64,000 nt of DNA from Streptomyces tuirus (GCA_018195615.1 JAGTPG010000002.1:3414501-3478500); one strand, 5' to 3'. Counted from the stretch's first letter, positions 28,357 to 37,236 are shown. The notes: generated by a model from the sequence alone, not told the origin. Numbers and translations: made by a program.

Positions 28357-29360
28357 ATGCGCCACATCGTGTCGCAATTCCTGAGAAAATTGGTGTGTGA
28401 CCCAGACCGCTTCTTCGCCCTGATGCTGCTCCTCGAATCGAGGGATGCCGTGACCACACAGGAACTTGCCTCAGCGCTCGGGTGTCCCTTCGAACCATCA
28501 CCCGAGACCTGAACTGGCTCCGCGACGCCGGTCTGCCGGTGACCGCACACCGGGGCCGCCTCGGAGGCGTGACCATGCTGCCCGGGTCCGGGCTCGACCT
28601 CACGCGACTCACACCGGGCGAGCGTGATCATCTGTCGCTCACCGGGCTGGATGAGAAGCAACGTGCGGAGCTCAACGCATCGGTCGAAAGCCGGCGCGCG
28701 CTCTCCAAGATCGCCGCTGCACAGCCACGTCGGGTTCATGAGCTCCTGCCGCTCACCGACGTAGTGCACGTGGACAGCCGTCCCTGGCATCAGGCACGAG
28801 CCTCCGGCACGACTCCGGCTTCGCTGATAGGCGCGGTTCGGCGAGGTCGCCGGCTACGGATCGAGTACGACAGCCCACGCGACTCATGCCCACGCGATCT
28901 GCTCGTGGATCCCTACGGGCTGTTCGCCAAGGCCGGCATCTGGTACCTCGTCGCCGACTGTGCCCGAGTCCCACGGATGTACCGACTCGAACGGATCACG
29001 ACGTGGAAAGAAGTCGACCAGCCACGACGGATCCGCGAGAGCCAGACCCTGGCCACCGTCGCTGCAGCGCTCATCGACCAGTGGGAACACAACCACGCGA
29101 TAGAAGTCAGCGCCACTGTCGACCAGACCCAGATCGAGCGAGCGCAACGGATCTTTGGCCTACGACTCGTCCGAGAGGACCATGAAGAATCCGCCACCGG
29201 CCACAAGGTGACGATCCGCTTCCTGCAGCTGGAGGACGTGCGAGCACTACTGCCGTTCGGGAGCGCCATCACTGTGCACGGCCCCACCGAAGCCAGGGCT
29301 CACCTCCGCGACCTCGCCACCGATCTTGCCCACCATTACGCGCCGTCACCAACGTCCTGA
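28357..29360 (+). CDS. HTH-WYL transcriptional regulator (frameshift at ~28478)
   Basis: About 334 aa after correction. The helix-turn-helix (RFFALMLLLESRDAVTTQELASALG | VSLRTITRDLNWLRDAGLPV) is split: one G missing from GGG near 28478-28480 separates its two halves. Corrected, it is a DeoR-like winged helix followed by a WYL domain (LLVDPYGLFAKAGIWYLVADC) and a WCX-like C-terminal part. The start is uncertain: ATG 28357 or GTG 28393. Such regulators sense small ligands and usually act on a divergent neighbour, here the VOC gene. Confidence 0.8.
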
Positions 29361-29446
29361 CCCGCAACATCTAGTGGTCGGCGCTCGAAATAGACCGCTG
29401 TCCGCTCGCCCTGGCGGCGGACGGGCGGCCCGTCGGGGACCTGCCC

Positions 29447-29541
29447 TCACCGGCGCCAGGGTGTGCTCAGCGCGATGATGCGGCATCAGCTCGCCGAGCT
29501 GCGGGCCCGCGGGGGCTCTCCGTGCTGCTGGCCTCTGAGAC
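29447..29541 (+). pseudogene. Remnant of an Eis-like N-acetyltransferase gene
   Basis: One frame reads PHRRQGVLSAMMRHQLAELRARG and continues, after a one-base shift, as LSVLLASE. This resembles the acetyl-CoA motif of Eis-type GNATs (R-R-x-G-(I/V)-L-x-x-L/M-M-R). Nothing coding flanks it: an in-frame stop (tag at 29391) lies upstream and no GNAT continuation follows. It is a fragment of some 30 codons between the WYL regulator and the epoxide hydrolase. Confidence 0.4.
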
Positions 29542-29562
29542 TGCCGGGTCGCCGAGCCGCGT

Positions 29563-30734
29563 TCACCGATTAGCGGCCAGCACTGCCGCGAGGCCCTCTT
29601 GCAGATCCTTGACGAAATACTGGGGAACCTCCAGCGACGGGAAATGTCCCCCTCTTTCGGGCGACCTCCATCGGACGATCTGCCGGTACCGCTCCTGTGC
29701 CCAGGGACGCGGACACTTCTCGACGTCGCGGGATACATAGTGAGTGCTGAAGGGACATCGACCCGGAGTTCGGGATCGAGCGAGTTGTGGCTCTCGTAGT
29801 AAATGCGGGCCGCCGATGCGCCGGTCCGCATCAGCCAGTACAGGGTGACGTTGTCAAGAACGCGGTCTCTGGAAATCGTCTCGAACGGGCTGTCTTCGGT
29901 GTCTGACCACTCGGCGAACTTGTCAAGGATCCAGGCGAGAAGCCCGACCGGTGAGTCGACGAGCGAGTAGCCGATGGTCTGCGGTCGGGTCGCCTGCTGC
30001 TTCGCGTATGCCGCGCGGTGGCCCCAGAAATCGCGGGTTTCCTCGGTCCACCTGCGCTCGACCGCCGTCAGCCCGTCCATCGTCAACCCGGGCGGTCCCT
30101 CGGCGAACGTCGTGTGGATGCCGAGAACGTGCGCCGGGAACCTGCCGCCGAGAACCGTGGTGATATTGCCGCCCCAGTCGCCGCCGTGGGCTACGAATTC
30201 GCTGTAGCCGAGCCTTCCCATCAGTTCCACCCATGCGGCCGCGATCTTTTCGGTTCCCCACCCGGTGGTGGCCGGCTTGTCGCTGTAGCCAAAGCCTGGT
30301 AGCGACGGAACCACGACGTGGAACGCCGGCGCGTCTGCGTCTTTCGGATCTGCCAGCTCGTCCACTACATCGATGAACCGAGCAATGCTGTCCGGCCAGC
30401 CGTGCGTCAGGATCAGAGGAGTGGCGTCCGCGCGCGCGGATCGGCGGTGCAGGAAGTGGATTCCCAGATCATCAATGGTCGTGCGGAACTGGCCGACACG
30501 GTTGAGGCGCTCTTCGAACGACCGCCAGTTGTACCCGGTGCGCCAGTAGTTCACGACATCGACGAGGTCGGCGAGGGGAACGCCCTGTTCCCATCGGCGA
30601 GGGTCGGGCGCGGCGCGATAGACCGTCTCGGCCTCCGGTAGTCGCGCCGCGGCCAGTCGCGCGCGCAGATCGTCGAGGTCGGCGTCAGTTGCGTGGGCTT
30701 CAAACGCTTCTACGTCGCTGGTTGGGCGGGGCAT
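29563..30734 (-). CDS. Epoxide hydrolase, microsomal type (EHN + alpha/beta hydrolase; frameshift at ~29730)
   Basis: About 390 aa. An N-terminal EHN lid (DLDDLRARLAAARLPEA..., NYWRTGYNWRSFEERLNRVGQF) leads to the hydrolase core: oxyanion HGWP (111-114), nucleophile Asp186 in HGGDWGG, and the catalytic His in ERGGHFPSLEVP. The His segment lies in another frame after GGG 29730-29732; one added base restores it and ends the protein at LAAVLAANR with the stop at 29563. It hydrates epoxides to diols in the cytosol. It is divergent from the CGNR regulator, whose operators sit between them. Confidence 0.85.
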
Positions 30735-30776
30735 GAGACCTCCTGGCCATCGCGGAACCGGCTACGAGCTATCGCG

Positions 30777-30835
30777 AACCGGCTAAGACGGTTCTAGCAG
30801 CTCTCGGGGTCACGCCGCAACCTGCTAAGGTGGTT
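30777..30835. promoter_or_regulatory. Repeated operators AACCkGCTAAGrYGGTT between epoxide hydrolase and CGNR genes
   Basis: AACCGGCTAAGACGGTT (30777-30793) and AACCTGCTAAGGTGGTT (30819-30835) are two 17-bp sites with AACC...GGTT dyads, 42 bases apart. A degenerate third site, AACCGGCTACGAGC, starts near 30756. The second overlaps the AAGGTGG ribosome site of the CGNR gene, which suggests autorepression; the first faces the epoxide hydrolase promoter. Confidence 0.6.
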
Positions 30836-30837
30836 CC

Positions 30838-31413
30838 ATGCGTGCTGAGTTCCCTGACTTCCGCCTCGGCAACGTGCTGGCGACCAGCTTCACGGGGACT
30901 CTCTCGGAGCGTCATGGCAACGCTGTGGAGCGCATTCCCACACCGCACCGACTCGTCGACTGGCTGGCAGTGAGCGGCCTCGCCGTGGACTCCTGCACCA
31001 CCGCCCAGCTCGACCTCGCTCGGGAACTGAGGGAGTCGATTCACGCCGCCGCGACAGCGGCCGCGTTGCAGGACGCTCTCCCTGCGCACGCTGTGCAAGT
31101 CATCAATGACCGCAGCGCTCAAGGTCGGGCCGCGGCGATCCTGACGCCCGAGGGTAAGCGGCGATGGCGGCTCAGCTCGGCTTCCTGCGTGGAAGATGCC
31201 CTCGGCGTGATCGCCGCCGACGCGATCAGCATCATCGCAGGCGAACGAGACGGAAAATTGGCCTTGTGCGCATCACCGACCTGCCAGGCCGCCTTCTTCG
31301 ACACCAGCCAGAGCCGCACTCGCAAATGGTGTGACATGAACACGTGTGGGAATCGCCAGAAGAAGGCGCGCTTCAATGCCAACCACCGCAGAACCCCGAG
31401 ATCAGCGGAGTGA
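30838..31413 (+). CDS. CGNR zinc-finger (ABATE) regulator
   Basis: A 191-aa protein. An N-terminal ABATE domain (FRLGNVLATSFTGTLSERHGNAVERIPTPHRLVDWL) is followed by a C-terminal CGNR zinc finger: C-x4-C in CASPTC, then WCDMNTCGNRQKKARF. Proteins of this family are putative DNA-binding regulators that usually act on adjacent genes. AAGGTGG precedes the ATG. It is divergent from the epoxide hydrolase across paired operators, so that gene is the likely target. Confidence 0.85.
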   Translation: MRAEFPDFRLGNVLATSFTGTLSERHGNAVERIPTPHRLVDWLAVSGLAVDSCTTAQLDLARELRESIHAAATAAALQDALPAHAVQVINDRSAQGRAAAILTPEGKRRWRLSSASCVEDALGVIAADAISIIAGERDGKLALCASPTCQAAFFDTSQSRTRKWCDMNTCGNRQKKARFNANHRRTPRSAE

Positions 31414-31583
31414 TCGGTACCTCGGTACCTCGGTACATCCGAGCCGTCCGTCGGCTCTTCGCAGTCAGGCGTGTTGGCGGGTAGGCGCCGTCTCGATGAG
31501 ACGGTGAGGGAGGGCTTTCCGCTGTCGGGCTCAGGCGCGATCATGGTTTTGGAACCGATCGTGGGCCGTGGAAGGGGTATGAC

Positions 31584-32542
31584 GTGCGGCTGCGCTGTGC
31601 TGTGCTGGACGACTTTCAGAGAGTGGCGACCGAGGTCGCCGACTGGTCGCCGATCGCGGACGAGGTGGAGGTCGTCTCGTTCGACACCCACCTGGACGGT
31701 GAGGACGCCCTGGCCGCGGCCCTGGCCGACGTCGACATCGTGGTGACCATACGCGAGCGCGTGCCCTTCCCGGGTCGCTGATCGCCCGTCTGCCCCGGCT
31801 GAAACTGATCGTCGCCTCGGGCATGCGCAACTCGGTCATCGACTACGCGGCCGCCGAACAGCACGGCGTCACCGTGTGCGGCACCGCCAGTTCCTCCACC
31901 CCGCCCGTGGAACTGACCTGGGCCCTGCTGCTCGGCCTCGCCCGCGGCCTCGTCGAGGAGAGCAACGCCCTGCGTTCCGGCGGGCCCTGGCAGTCCACCG
32001 TCGGCGCCGATCTGCACGGCCGCCGGCTCGGGCTCCTCGGCCTCGGGAAGATCGGCAGCCGGGTGGCCCGGATCGGTCTCGCCTTCGGTATGCGCGTCAG
32101 CGCGTGGAGTCAGAACCTCACCGAGGAGCGCGCCGAGGAGACCGGCGTCGAACTCGCGCCCTCCCGTGAGGAACTCCTCGCGAGCAGCGACTTCGTCTCG
32201 GTGCACCTCGCGCTGAGCGACCGCACCCGCGGCCTGCTCGGCCCGTCCGAACTCGCCCTGCTCAAGCCGACCGCGTATCTGATCAACACCTCACGCGCGG
32301 CCATCGTCGACCAGGCCGCCCTCCTCGCCGCCCTGCACGAGGGCCGGATCGCCGGCGCCGGTGTCGACGTCTTCGACATCGAGCCGCTACCCGCCGACCA
32401 CCCGATGCGCACCGCCCCCCGCCTCCTCGCCACCCCGCATCTCGGCTATGTCTCCCAGGCCAACTACGCGACGTACTACGGCCAGGCGGTCGAGAACATC
32501 CGCGCGTTCCTCGCAGGGGAGCCGGTGCGACGGCTGCCCTGA
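31584..32542 (+). CDS. D-2-hydroxyacid dehydrogenase (frameshift at ~31772)
   Basis: About 319 aa, NAD(P)-dependent, reducing 2-oxoacids. GTG 31584 follows GGAAGGGG. N-terminal substrate domain (RLRCAVLDDFQRVATEVADWSPI), Rossmann motif GLLGLGKIGSRVA, and the catalytic triad: Arg in NTSRAAIVD, Glu in VFDIEPLP, His in ATPHLGY. The frame breaks at GGG 31772-31774; one more G restores VPFPGSLIARLPRLKLIV. No operon partners; a strong hairpin follows the stop. Confidence 0.85.
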
Positions 32543-32597
32543 CGCCCGTCCGGGACTCCGCGCCCGGGTGCGGTGCCGGTGCCCCCGGCGCAAGGAA

Positions 32598-32629
32598 ATG
32601 GCCGGGGCCCGATACCGGGTCCCGGCCAT
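32598..32629. terminator. Bidirectional hairpin terminator
   Basis: ATGGCCGGGGCCCG / CGGGTCCCGGCCAT, a 14-bp stem with one mismatch and ATAC loop, between convergent genes (dehydrogenase and small secreted protein). No T-run. Confidence 0.75.
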
Positions 32630-32704
32630 CCTCTGCTGCGCAGGTGGTCTTACGCGAAGGGTGCTGCCGACGTGAACAAGGCGCTTCGGCCGACCTGGCG
32701 GGTG

Positions 32705-32983
32705 TCAGCTCTTCTTGCTCTTGAGGACGAAGCTCGTGCCGCAGCTGACCTGTCCCGAGCCTGAACAGGACGTCTCCGACCGGTTGACAAGCAGGACGTT
32801 TCCGTTCTTGTCCGTGACCTGCCGGTACTCGCGCTGCTCGCAGCGAACGTTGCCCTGGCTGTCTTCGGAACAGTTGGCGGAACCCTCGTGACCGAAGGCC
32901 TGGCCGACACCGACACCGAGCAGCGCGAAGCTCCCCAGGACTCCCGCCGCGGCTGTCGCTGCGATCTTCTTCGAATTGAACAT
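32705..32983 (-). CDS. Small secreted protein with four Cys
   Basis: A 92-aa preprotein: KK-rich N-terminus, hydrophobic core (IAATAAAGVLGSFALLGVGVGQAFG) and a mature part of about 60 residues with four Cys (SANCSEDSQGNVRCE..., ETSCSGSGQVSCG), likely two disulfides. AAAGGAAAAGG precedes the ATG. No domain is recognised. It sits beside another small secreted protein and a chaplin, so a surface role is plausible. Confidence 0.75.
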   Translation of the reverse strand: MFNSKKIAATAAAGVLGSFALLGVGVGQAFGHEGSANCSEDSQGNVRCEQREYRQVTDKNGNVLLVNRSETSCSGSGQVSCGTSFVLKSKKS

Positions 32984-33129
32984 CTACCTTTTCCTTTACG
33001 GTCGACCCTCCACGGCTGGACGGGAGAGTCGTTCCGGACGCCTTGATCGGCAAAAGAGCCGGACAGGCCCGGAGCTCGCACACGGGGCTCGAGCTCCGGG
33101 ACCTGCCTAGATCACCTGATCAGCGATCG

Positions 33130-33405
33130 TCAGCCGCCGACGACGAAGTTGGCGTCGCAGCGAGCGGTGCCGCCGACGCCCTGGTCGCCAGAGTTGCCGG
33201 CGAGGACGTTGACGCCCACGTTGGTCTGGCCGACGTTGATCAGACCGCCCTGGTTCAGGGGCATGTCCGCCGAGCACGCGGTGCTCTGCTTGTTGTCGAA
33301 CTTGACCTTGGCGTCCCCGTCCCCGGCGTGGCCGACACCGGCACCCAGGAAGCTGACGCTACCGAGCATGGCCATGACGACCGCGGCCTTCTGGTACTTG
33401 CGCAT
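33130..33405 (-). CDS. Small secreted protein, two Cys, Gly/Asn/Val-rich
   Basis: A 91-aa preprotein from ATG 33405 (GGAG five bases ahead). Signal peptide MRKYQKAAVVMAMLGSVSFLGAGVGHA is followed by a short acidic start and a NVGQTNVGVNVLAGNSGDQG stretch reminiscent of beta-forming surface proteins; Cys residues in TACSAD and ARCDAN may pair. It is not a chaplin because the CGNxxx core is missing. Upstream gene on the same strand faces the divergent chaplin at 33702. Confidence 0.75.
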   Translation of the reverse strand: MRKYQKAAVVMAMLGSVSFLGAGVGHAGDGDAKVKFDNKQSTACSADMPLNQGGLINVGQTNVGVNVLAGNSGDQGVGGTARCDANFVVGG

Positions 33406-33701
33406 TACCACTCCGTTCTCGATTTGACACGGTCCGTGATGGACCTGTCACTGACAGTCGTTAACGTAGGGGACGTTTTCGGCTTTTGAAAGCCAAAACG
33501 CCCACACGCCCACGTTTTTTGAAGAGATGCACCCGGCGGCCACACGGCACCGGTCTCCACCTGCACCCGTCCGGCGAAACCCCTGCTCGAAGAGGGTGAT
33601 ACCGGGAGAATCCTCGTGACCGGTCCGGGGTCGCCGCGTTGAAACGGTCAGTGTGGCCGCGCGTACTGCTGCCGCACTCACCGATCGATAAGGAGAACGT
33701 G

Positions 33702-34016
33702 ATGTCTCGCATCGCGAAGGTTGGCGTTGTCGCTCTCGGCACGGGTGCCCTGGTGCTCAGTGGGGCCGGTCTCGCCGCGGCCGACGCCGACGCCAAGGGG
33801 GCGGCGATCGGCTCGCCCGGCGTCCTGTCCGGCAATGTGGTTCAGGTGCCGATCCACCTGCCGATCAACGTGTGCGGCAACACCGTCAACTTCGTCGGCC
33901 TGCTCAACCCGGCCGCCGGCAACACCTGCAAGAACGGGGAGCACAAGAAGGACGACAAGAAGGACAACAAGAAGAACCACGCGAAGAGCGGCAAGAAGAG
34001 CAGCCACCGCCACTGA
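33702..34016 (+). CDS. Short chaplin with Lys/His-rich C-terminal tail
   Basis: A 104-aa preprotein from ATG 33702 (AAGGAG eight bases ahead; the longer upstream frame is rejected). Signal peptide to about residue 28 (LAAAD), then one chaplin domain: GSPGVLSGNVVQVPIHLPINVCGNTVNFVGLLNPAAGNTC with Cys58 and Cys76. Chaplins assemble into amphipathic amyloid fibres on aerial hyphae. After Cys76 this protein adds about 28 residues almost wholly Lys, Asp, Asn, His and Ser (HKKDDKKDNKKNHAK...SSHRH), unlike classic short chaplins, which end soon after the domain. A strong terminator follows. Confidence 0.9.
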   Translation: MSRIAKVGVVALGTGALVLSGAGLAAADADAKGAAIGSPGVLSGNVVQVPIHLPINVCGNTVNFVGLLNPAAGNTCKNGEHKKDDKKDNKKNHAKSGKKSSHRH

Positions 34017-34037
34017 CGTCTGCGGCCCTGCTGCCCC

Positions 34038-34070
34038 GAGAGCCCCGGCGCCCCGAGCGCCGGGGCTCTC
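34038..34070 (+). terminator. Terminator of chaplin gene
   Basis: GAGAGCCCCGGCG / CGCCGGGGCTCTC, a perfect 13-bp stem with a seven-base loop, 22 bases after the chaplin stop. Confidence 0.88.
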
Positions 34071-34072
34071 CC

Positions 34073-34140
34073 CATGCGTACGCGTCCTTCATGCGTACGC
34101 ATCCTTCATGCGTACGCCTCCTTCACGCGAGCGCGTCCCT
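34073..34140. repeat. Four tandem 17-bp repeats between chaplin and tyrosinase genes
   Basis: Unit CATGCGTACGCGTCCTT at 34073, with close copies at 34090, 34107 and a diverged one at 34124; the array reaches the melC2 stop codon (34140-34142) and a partial fifth unit lies in the end of melC2. Each unit holds a GCGTACGC palindrome in the first three copies. Confidence 0.8.
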
Positions 34141-35000
34141 CACGCGTACCGGTAGACCCGGCTGACGTCCTCCAGTTCGTCCGGCGTCACGTCCCACGGC
34201 GGAAGCGGCTGGTGCCGTGCCACGACCCGGCCGTGCTGCGCGTCGCCGCTGGGCGGCGGTGTCGCGGGGAGGTAGCGGGCTCCTCGGTGCCGGCGCTGCC
34301 AGCGGTACCACTGCAGGTCGACGAAGGCGTGGTGCAGCCAGAACACGGGGTCGTTCACGGAGGCGCCGCCGAGCATGTCCCCGCCGACCCAGCCGTGCAC
34401 CCGGTTGTGGTTGCGCCAGGACGTGCCGCCCCTGGCCCAGCCCTCCAGTTTGTTGCGGAAACCCCGCTCGACCGTCGAGTCCCAGGGCGCCACGTCGTAG
34501 ACGGGGTCCCTCAACGCCCGCTCCAGCTCGCTCTTCGTGGGCAGATCGATCGGGGCGCGGCGGCGGCCGAGGTCCCGACGGAGGAACGCCGCGTCGGTCA
34601 CGGCCACCTTGATGGGCCAGTTGCCTTCCCGATGGGCGAACGGTCCTGTCATCACCTGGTGGTCGGAACGGCGTCCGTTGCCGCCGAGGAGATCCGCCGT
34701 CCAGGGCGTGGAGGTGGCGGCGCGGTCGCGCGTCCAGTCCCAGTACGGCACCGTGACCGAGGAGTCCACCCGGCGCAGCGCGCGCTCCAGGTCGAGCACG
34801 AACCGGCGGTGCCAGGGCAGGAAGGAGGGCGCCATGTGCGCGGCGCGCAGTCCGTGCTCGCCGTCCGAGGAGAAGTGCTCGATGTGCATCCGCACGAACT
34901 CGTCGTACTCGCCTCGCCGCTTGACCTCCAGCAGCGCCTTCACGAACCGCCGCTTCTCGGCCCGGGTGAGCGTGGCGGCGTCCCTACGCGTGTACGCCAT
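34140..35000 (-). CDS. melC2: Tyrosinase
   Basis: A 286-aa type-3 copper enzyme that oxidises tyrosine/DOPA to quinones for melanin. CuA ligands His39, His55, His64 (MHIEHF, AAHMAPSFLPWH) and CuB ligands His198, His202, His224 (NHNRVHGWVGG, NDPVFWLHH) are in the exact spacing of Streptomyces tyrosinases. No signal peptide of its own, as expected: it is exported with its MelC1 partner. Its start overlaps the end of melC1 by 17 bases. GGGAGACC precedes the ATG. Confidence 0.93.
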   Translation of the reverse strand: MAYTRRDAATLTRAEKRRFVKALLEVKRRGEYDEFVRMHIEHFSSDGEHGLRAAHMAPSFLPWHRRFVLDLERALRRVDSSVTVPYWDWTRDRAATSTPWTADLLGGNGRRSDHQVMTGPFAHREGNWPIKVAVTDAAFLRRDLGRRRAPIDLPTKSELERALRDPVYDVAPWDSTVERGFRNKLEGWARGGTSWRNHNRVHGWVGGDMLGGASVNDPVFWLHHAFVDLQWYRWQRRHRGARYLPATPPPSGDAQHGRVVARHQPLPPWDVTPDELEDVSRVYRYA

Positions 35001-35436
35001 GCCGGTCTCCCGTGTGCGGGTGCCCCGCGCCTGCTGGAGCCGGGTCGCGCGGCAGCCGACCGGGAGCGAGTCCGTCGACGGCGGCTCGGGCGGCCTCGCG
35101 CGGTGACCGGTACGAGCAGTAGTGGTCGACCATGCTCAGCCAGGTGCCGTCGGCACGGCGCATCAGATGCAGGGCGCGGCCGTCCACGGTGACGTGCCAC
35201 CCGGCGCCCTCGGCCGGGCCATGTGCCGGGCTCCGCACACCGCGGATGCGCCGGTCCCGGTAGATCTCGTCGAAGTCGGAGTCCAGCAGGGCGTTCCGCG
35301 CGCCCGGTCCGGGGCTCTGTGGCCGGGAGGCCGCGGTGACCGGGGCAAGGGCGGCGGCGACCACGGCCGCACGCAGACCGCGGACCACGTCCCGCCGTGT
35401 TCTGTCCACCGGTGCTCCGCCCAGGCTGACGACCAT
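34984..35436 (-). CDS. melC1: Tyrosinase copper chaperone/export partner MelC1
   Basis: A 150-aa caddie protein that delivers copper to apotyrosinase and carries it through the Tat pathway. The N-terminus has the twin-arginine stretch TRRDVVRGLRAAVVAAALAP. The mature part shows the family core: FDEIYRDRRIRG, WHVTVDGRALHLMRRADGTWLSMVDHYCSYRSP, including a Cys-His-rich segment (DHYCSY). GGAGGAGGG precedes the ATG. The C-terminal AGAGHPHTGDRHGVHA is His-rich. Operon with melC2. Confidence 0.9.
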   Translation of the reverse strand: MVVSLGGAPVDRTRRDVVRGLRAAVVAAALAPVTAASRPQSPGPGARNALLDSDFDEIYRDRRIRGVRSPAHGPAEGAGWHVTVDGRALHLMRRADGTWLSMVDHYCSYRSPREAARAAVDGLAPGRLPRDPAPAGAGHPHTGDRHGVHA

Positions 35437-35617
35437 GGTTCCCTCCTCCGGTTCGGTAGTCGCGTAGCCGTAACCGAGGAGCCCCCCGCGCGGTCACCGC
35501 CGCGCGGCCAGGACAGTGATCACTGACGGCCGTTCCGGTGACGTCACCCGCCGTCCAGACGGAAAAGTCGGCCCTCGGGCTGTGCCGGGGGCCGACTGGG
35601 CAGGGCGGGACTCAGCC

Positions 35618-36226
35618 CTACATGAACAGGGCGCCGTGCACCGGCTTGGCCTCGTTCAGCGCGGCCGCGGCCTCCTTCGCCGTGGGGATCAGCGAGCCGT
35701 GACCACTCACGCCGAGGGGGAGCCTGGTGGTGATGTCGCTGTCGATGTGGGTGGACGTCAGCTCGCGGGAGGTCTCCTGAGGCGGCGCGCTCTGAGCGGC
35801 CGGAGCCGGAGCCGGAGCACTCTGCGCGGCCGGAGCCGGAGCCGGAGCCTGGGCCTGAGGCGGCGCGCTCTGGGGGGCCTGCGCCTGGTACGGAGCACTC
35901 TGAGCCGGCGCACCCTGCGCGGCCGGAGCCGGAGCCTGGGCCTGAGGCGGCGCGCTCTGGGCAGCCGGCGCCTGGTACGGAGCACTCTGAGCAACCGGAG
36001 CCTGAGCCGGCGCACCCTGCGCGGCCGGAGCCGGAGCCGGAGCCTGAGCAGGCGCGCTCTGGGCAGCCGGCGCCTGGTACGGAGCACTCTGAGCAGCCGG
36101 AGCCTGGTCGGGTGCGCTGTGGCCGGTGGGCGCCTGGTAGGGGGCGTCGTGGGCGAACGCGGGCGAGGCCGTACCGGCGGCGATCAAGGACCCGGCGAGG
36201 ACGGCGGCGGCCTTCAGAGACTTCAT
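35618..36226 (-). CDS. Secreted Ala/Pro/Gln-rich repeat protein
   Basis: A 202-aa preprotein. Signal peptide MKSLKAAAVLAGSLIAAGTASPAFA (cleavage after AFA), then about 125 residues of degenerate decapeptides of the type QSAPYQAPAA / QGAPAQAPVA, and a non-repetitive C-terminus of about 50 residues (ELTSTHIDSDITTRLPLGVSGHGSLIPTAKEAAAAL...). Tyr recurs in each QSAPYQ unit. GAAAGGAACACA precedes the ATG. No anchor signal. It lies immediately upstream of the tyrosinase operon in the same direction; Tyr-containing repeats next to a secreted tyrosinase raise the possibility of oxidative cross-linking (inference). Confidence 0.8.
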   Translation of the reverse strand: MKSLKAAAVLAGSLIAAGTASPAFAHDAPYQAPTGHSAPDQAPAAQSAPYQAPAAQSAPAQAPAPAPAAQGAPAQAPVAQSAPYQAPAAQSAPPQAQAPAPAAQGAPAQSAPYQAQAPQSAPPQAQAPAPAPAAQSAPAPAPAAQSAPPQETSRELTSTHIDSDITTRLPLGVSGHGSLIPTAKEAAAALNEAKPVHGALFM

Positions 36227-36469
36227 TGTGTTCCTTTCTTCGGCAACGCACGTCGCCGGAGGGGAATTCTGTCGCCGTGCCTAACGATCCCTGGGCGGAG
36301 CGGAAACCGGAGGCGCCGAAATTGCCGATTCCTCATATGAGATCTCCGAGGAACAGGCTGCCCCGGAACGAGAAAGGGCGGGAAAGGGCGCGAGCAACAG
36401 CAGTCGTGGTGCCCGCTCTTGGCGAGCGGGCACCACGACGGAGGGAGAAAGAGCGTGCGGGTACGCCCC

Positions 36470-37236
36470 TCAGGGGGCCGGCAGCGTCACCGGCTCCACG
36501 GGCTCCACGGGCTCCACCGGCTCCACGGGCGTGACCGGCTTCGCAGGCGTGACCACGACCGGCGTCGGTGACACGGGTGTCGCCGTCGACGTGCTCGTCA
36601 GCGAGGAGAGCAACGGCAGGCCGGTGCCGAGCAGCGCGTCGATGAGGTCGTCGACGAGGCCCAGCAGCCCCGTGACCGCCGGAAGCACCTCCCCGTCGTT
36701 CACATCGGTCGCCGCATCCGCGTCCGCCTCGTCGGATTCGGCCACCTCCACCTCGACGTCCTCGGGGTGATCAGCCCCAGGAGGCCGTCGACCGCCTCGG
36801 ACACGGCATCCAGCAGCTCGTCCACGGTGTCGTTCAGATCGTCCGTCACATCGCTCGTGCGGAGGACGCCGCGCCCGGCAGGAGCCGGCAGCAGCACCAC
36901 ACCCGTACCCGGAGCCGGCGAAGTCCTGGCCGCCGCCTTGGCCAGGGCGTCCTTCGCCGCGGCCCCCAGCCGCCTGGCCTCCGCGGCGGGCAGCCGGCCA
37001 CGGTCCGCCCCGAGCGCGGCGTGGAGCAGGTCGGCGACGGGAGCGAGCTCGCCCCCTTCGAGTTTTCTGATGTGCGCGAGAAGCGCCTCCGCACCGGGAT
37101 GCCGCGCTTCACGGGACGCCGCAGGGCTTTGCCCGCGTGCCGAGTCGGCCGCCATGGCGACGGGGCCGGCGATCCCGACCAGAAGGGCGGCGCAGAGTGC
37201 GCTGGACGCGATGCGCCGTGCGGGCATAGCACACAT
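36470..37236 (-). CDS. Secreted protein with (V-E-P) repeat tail (frameshift at ~36764)
   Basis: About 255 aa. AAAGGAA precedes ATG 37236; signal peptide MPARRIASSALCAALLVGIAGPVAMAADS. A helical region (HIRKLEGGELAPVADLLHAALGA...) is followed by VDELLDAVSEAVDGLLGLI, an acidic EVEVAESDEADADAATD stretch, GLLGLVDDLIDALLGTGLPLL, and a Pro-rich tail (KPVTPVEPVEPVEPVEP). One base missing at GGGG 36764-36767 separates the halves. No known domain; amphipathic leucine-rich helices suggest surface activity. No sorting signal. Confidence 0.7.

Noticed and set aside
35758..36130. Repeats as non-coding satellite
   Set aside because: The repeats stay in one frame behind a signal peptide and ribosome site, so they are coding.
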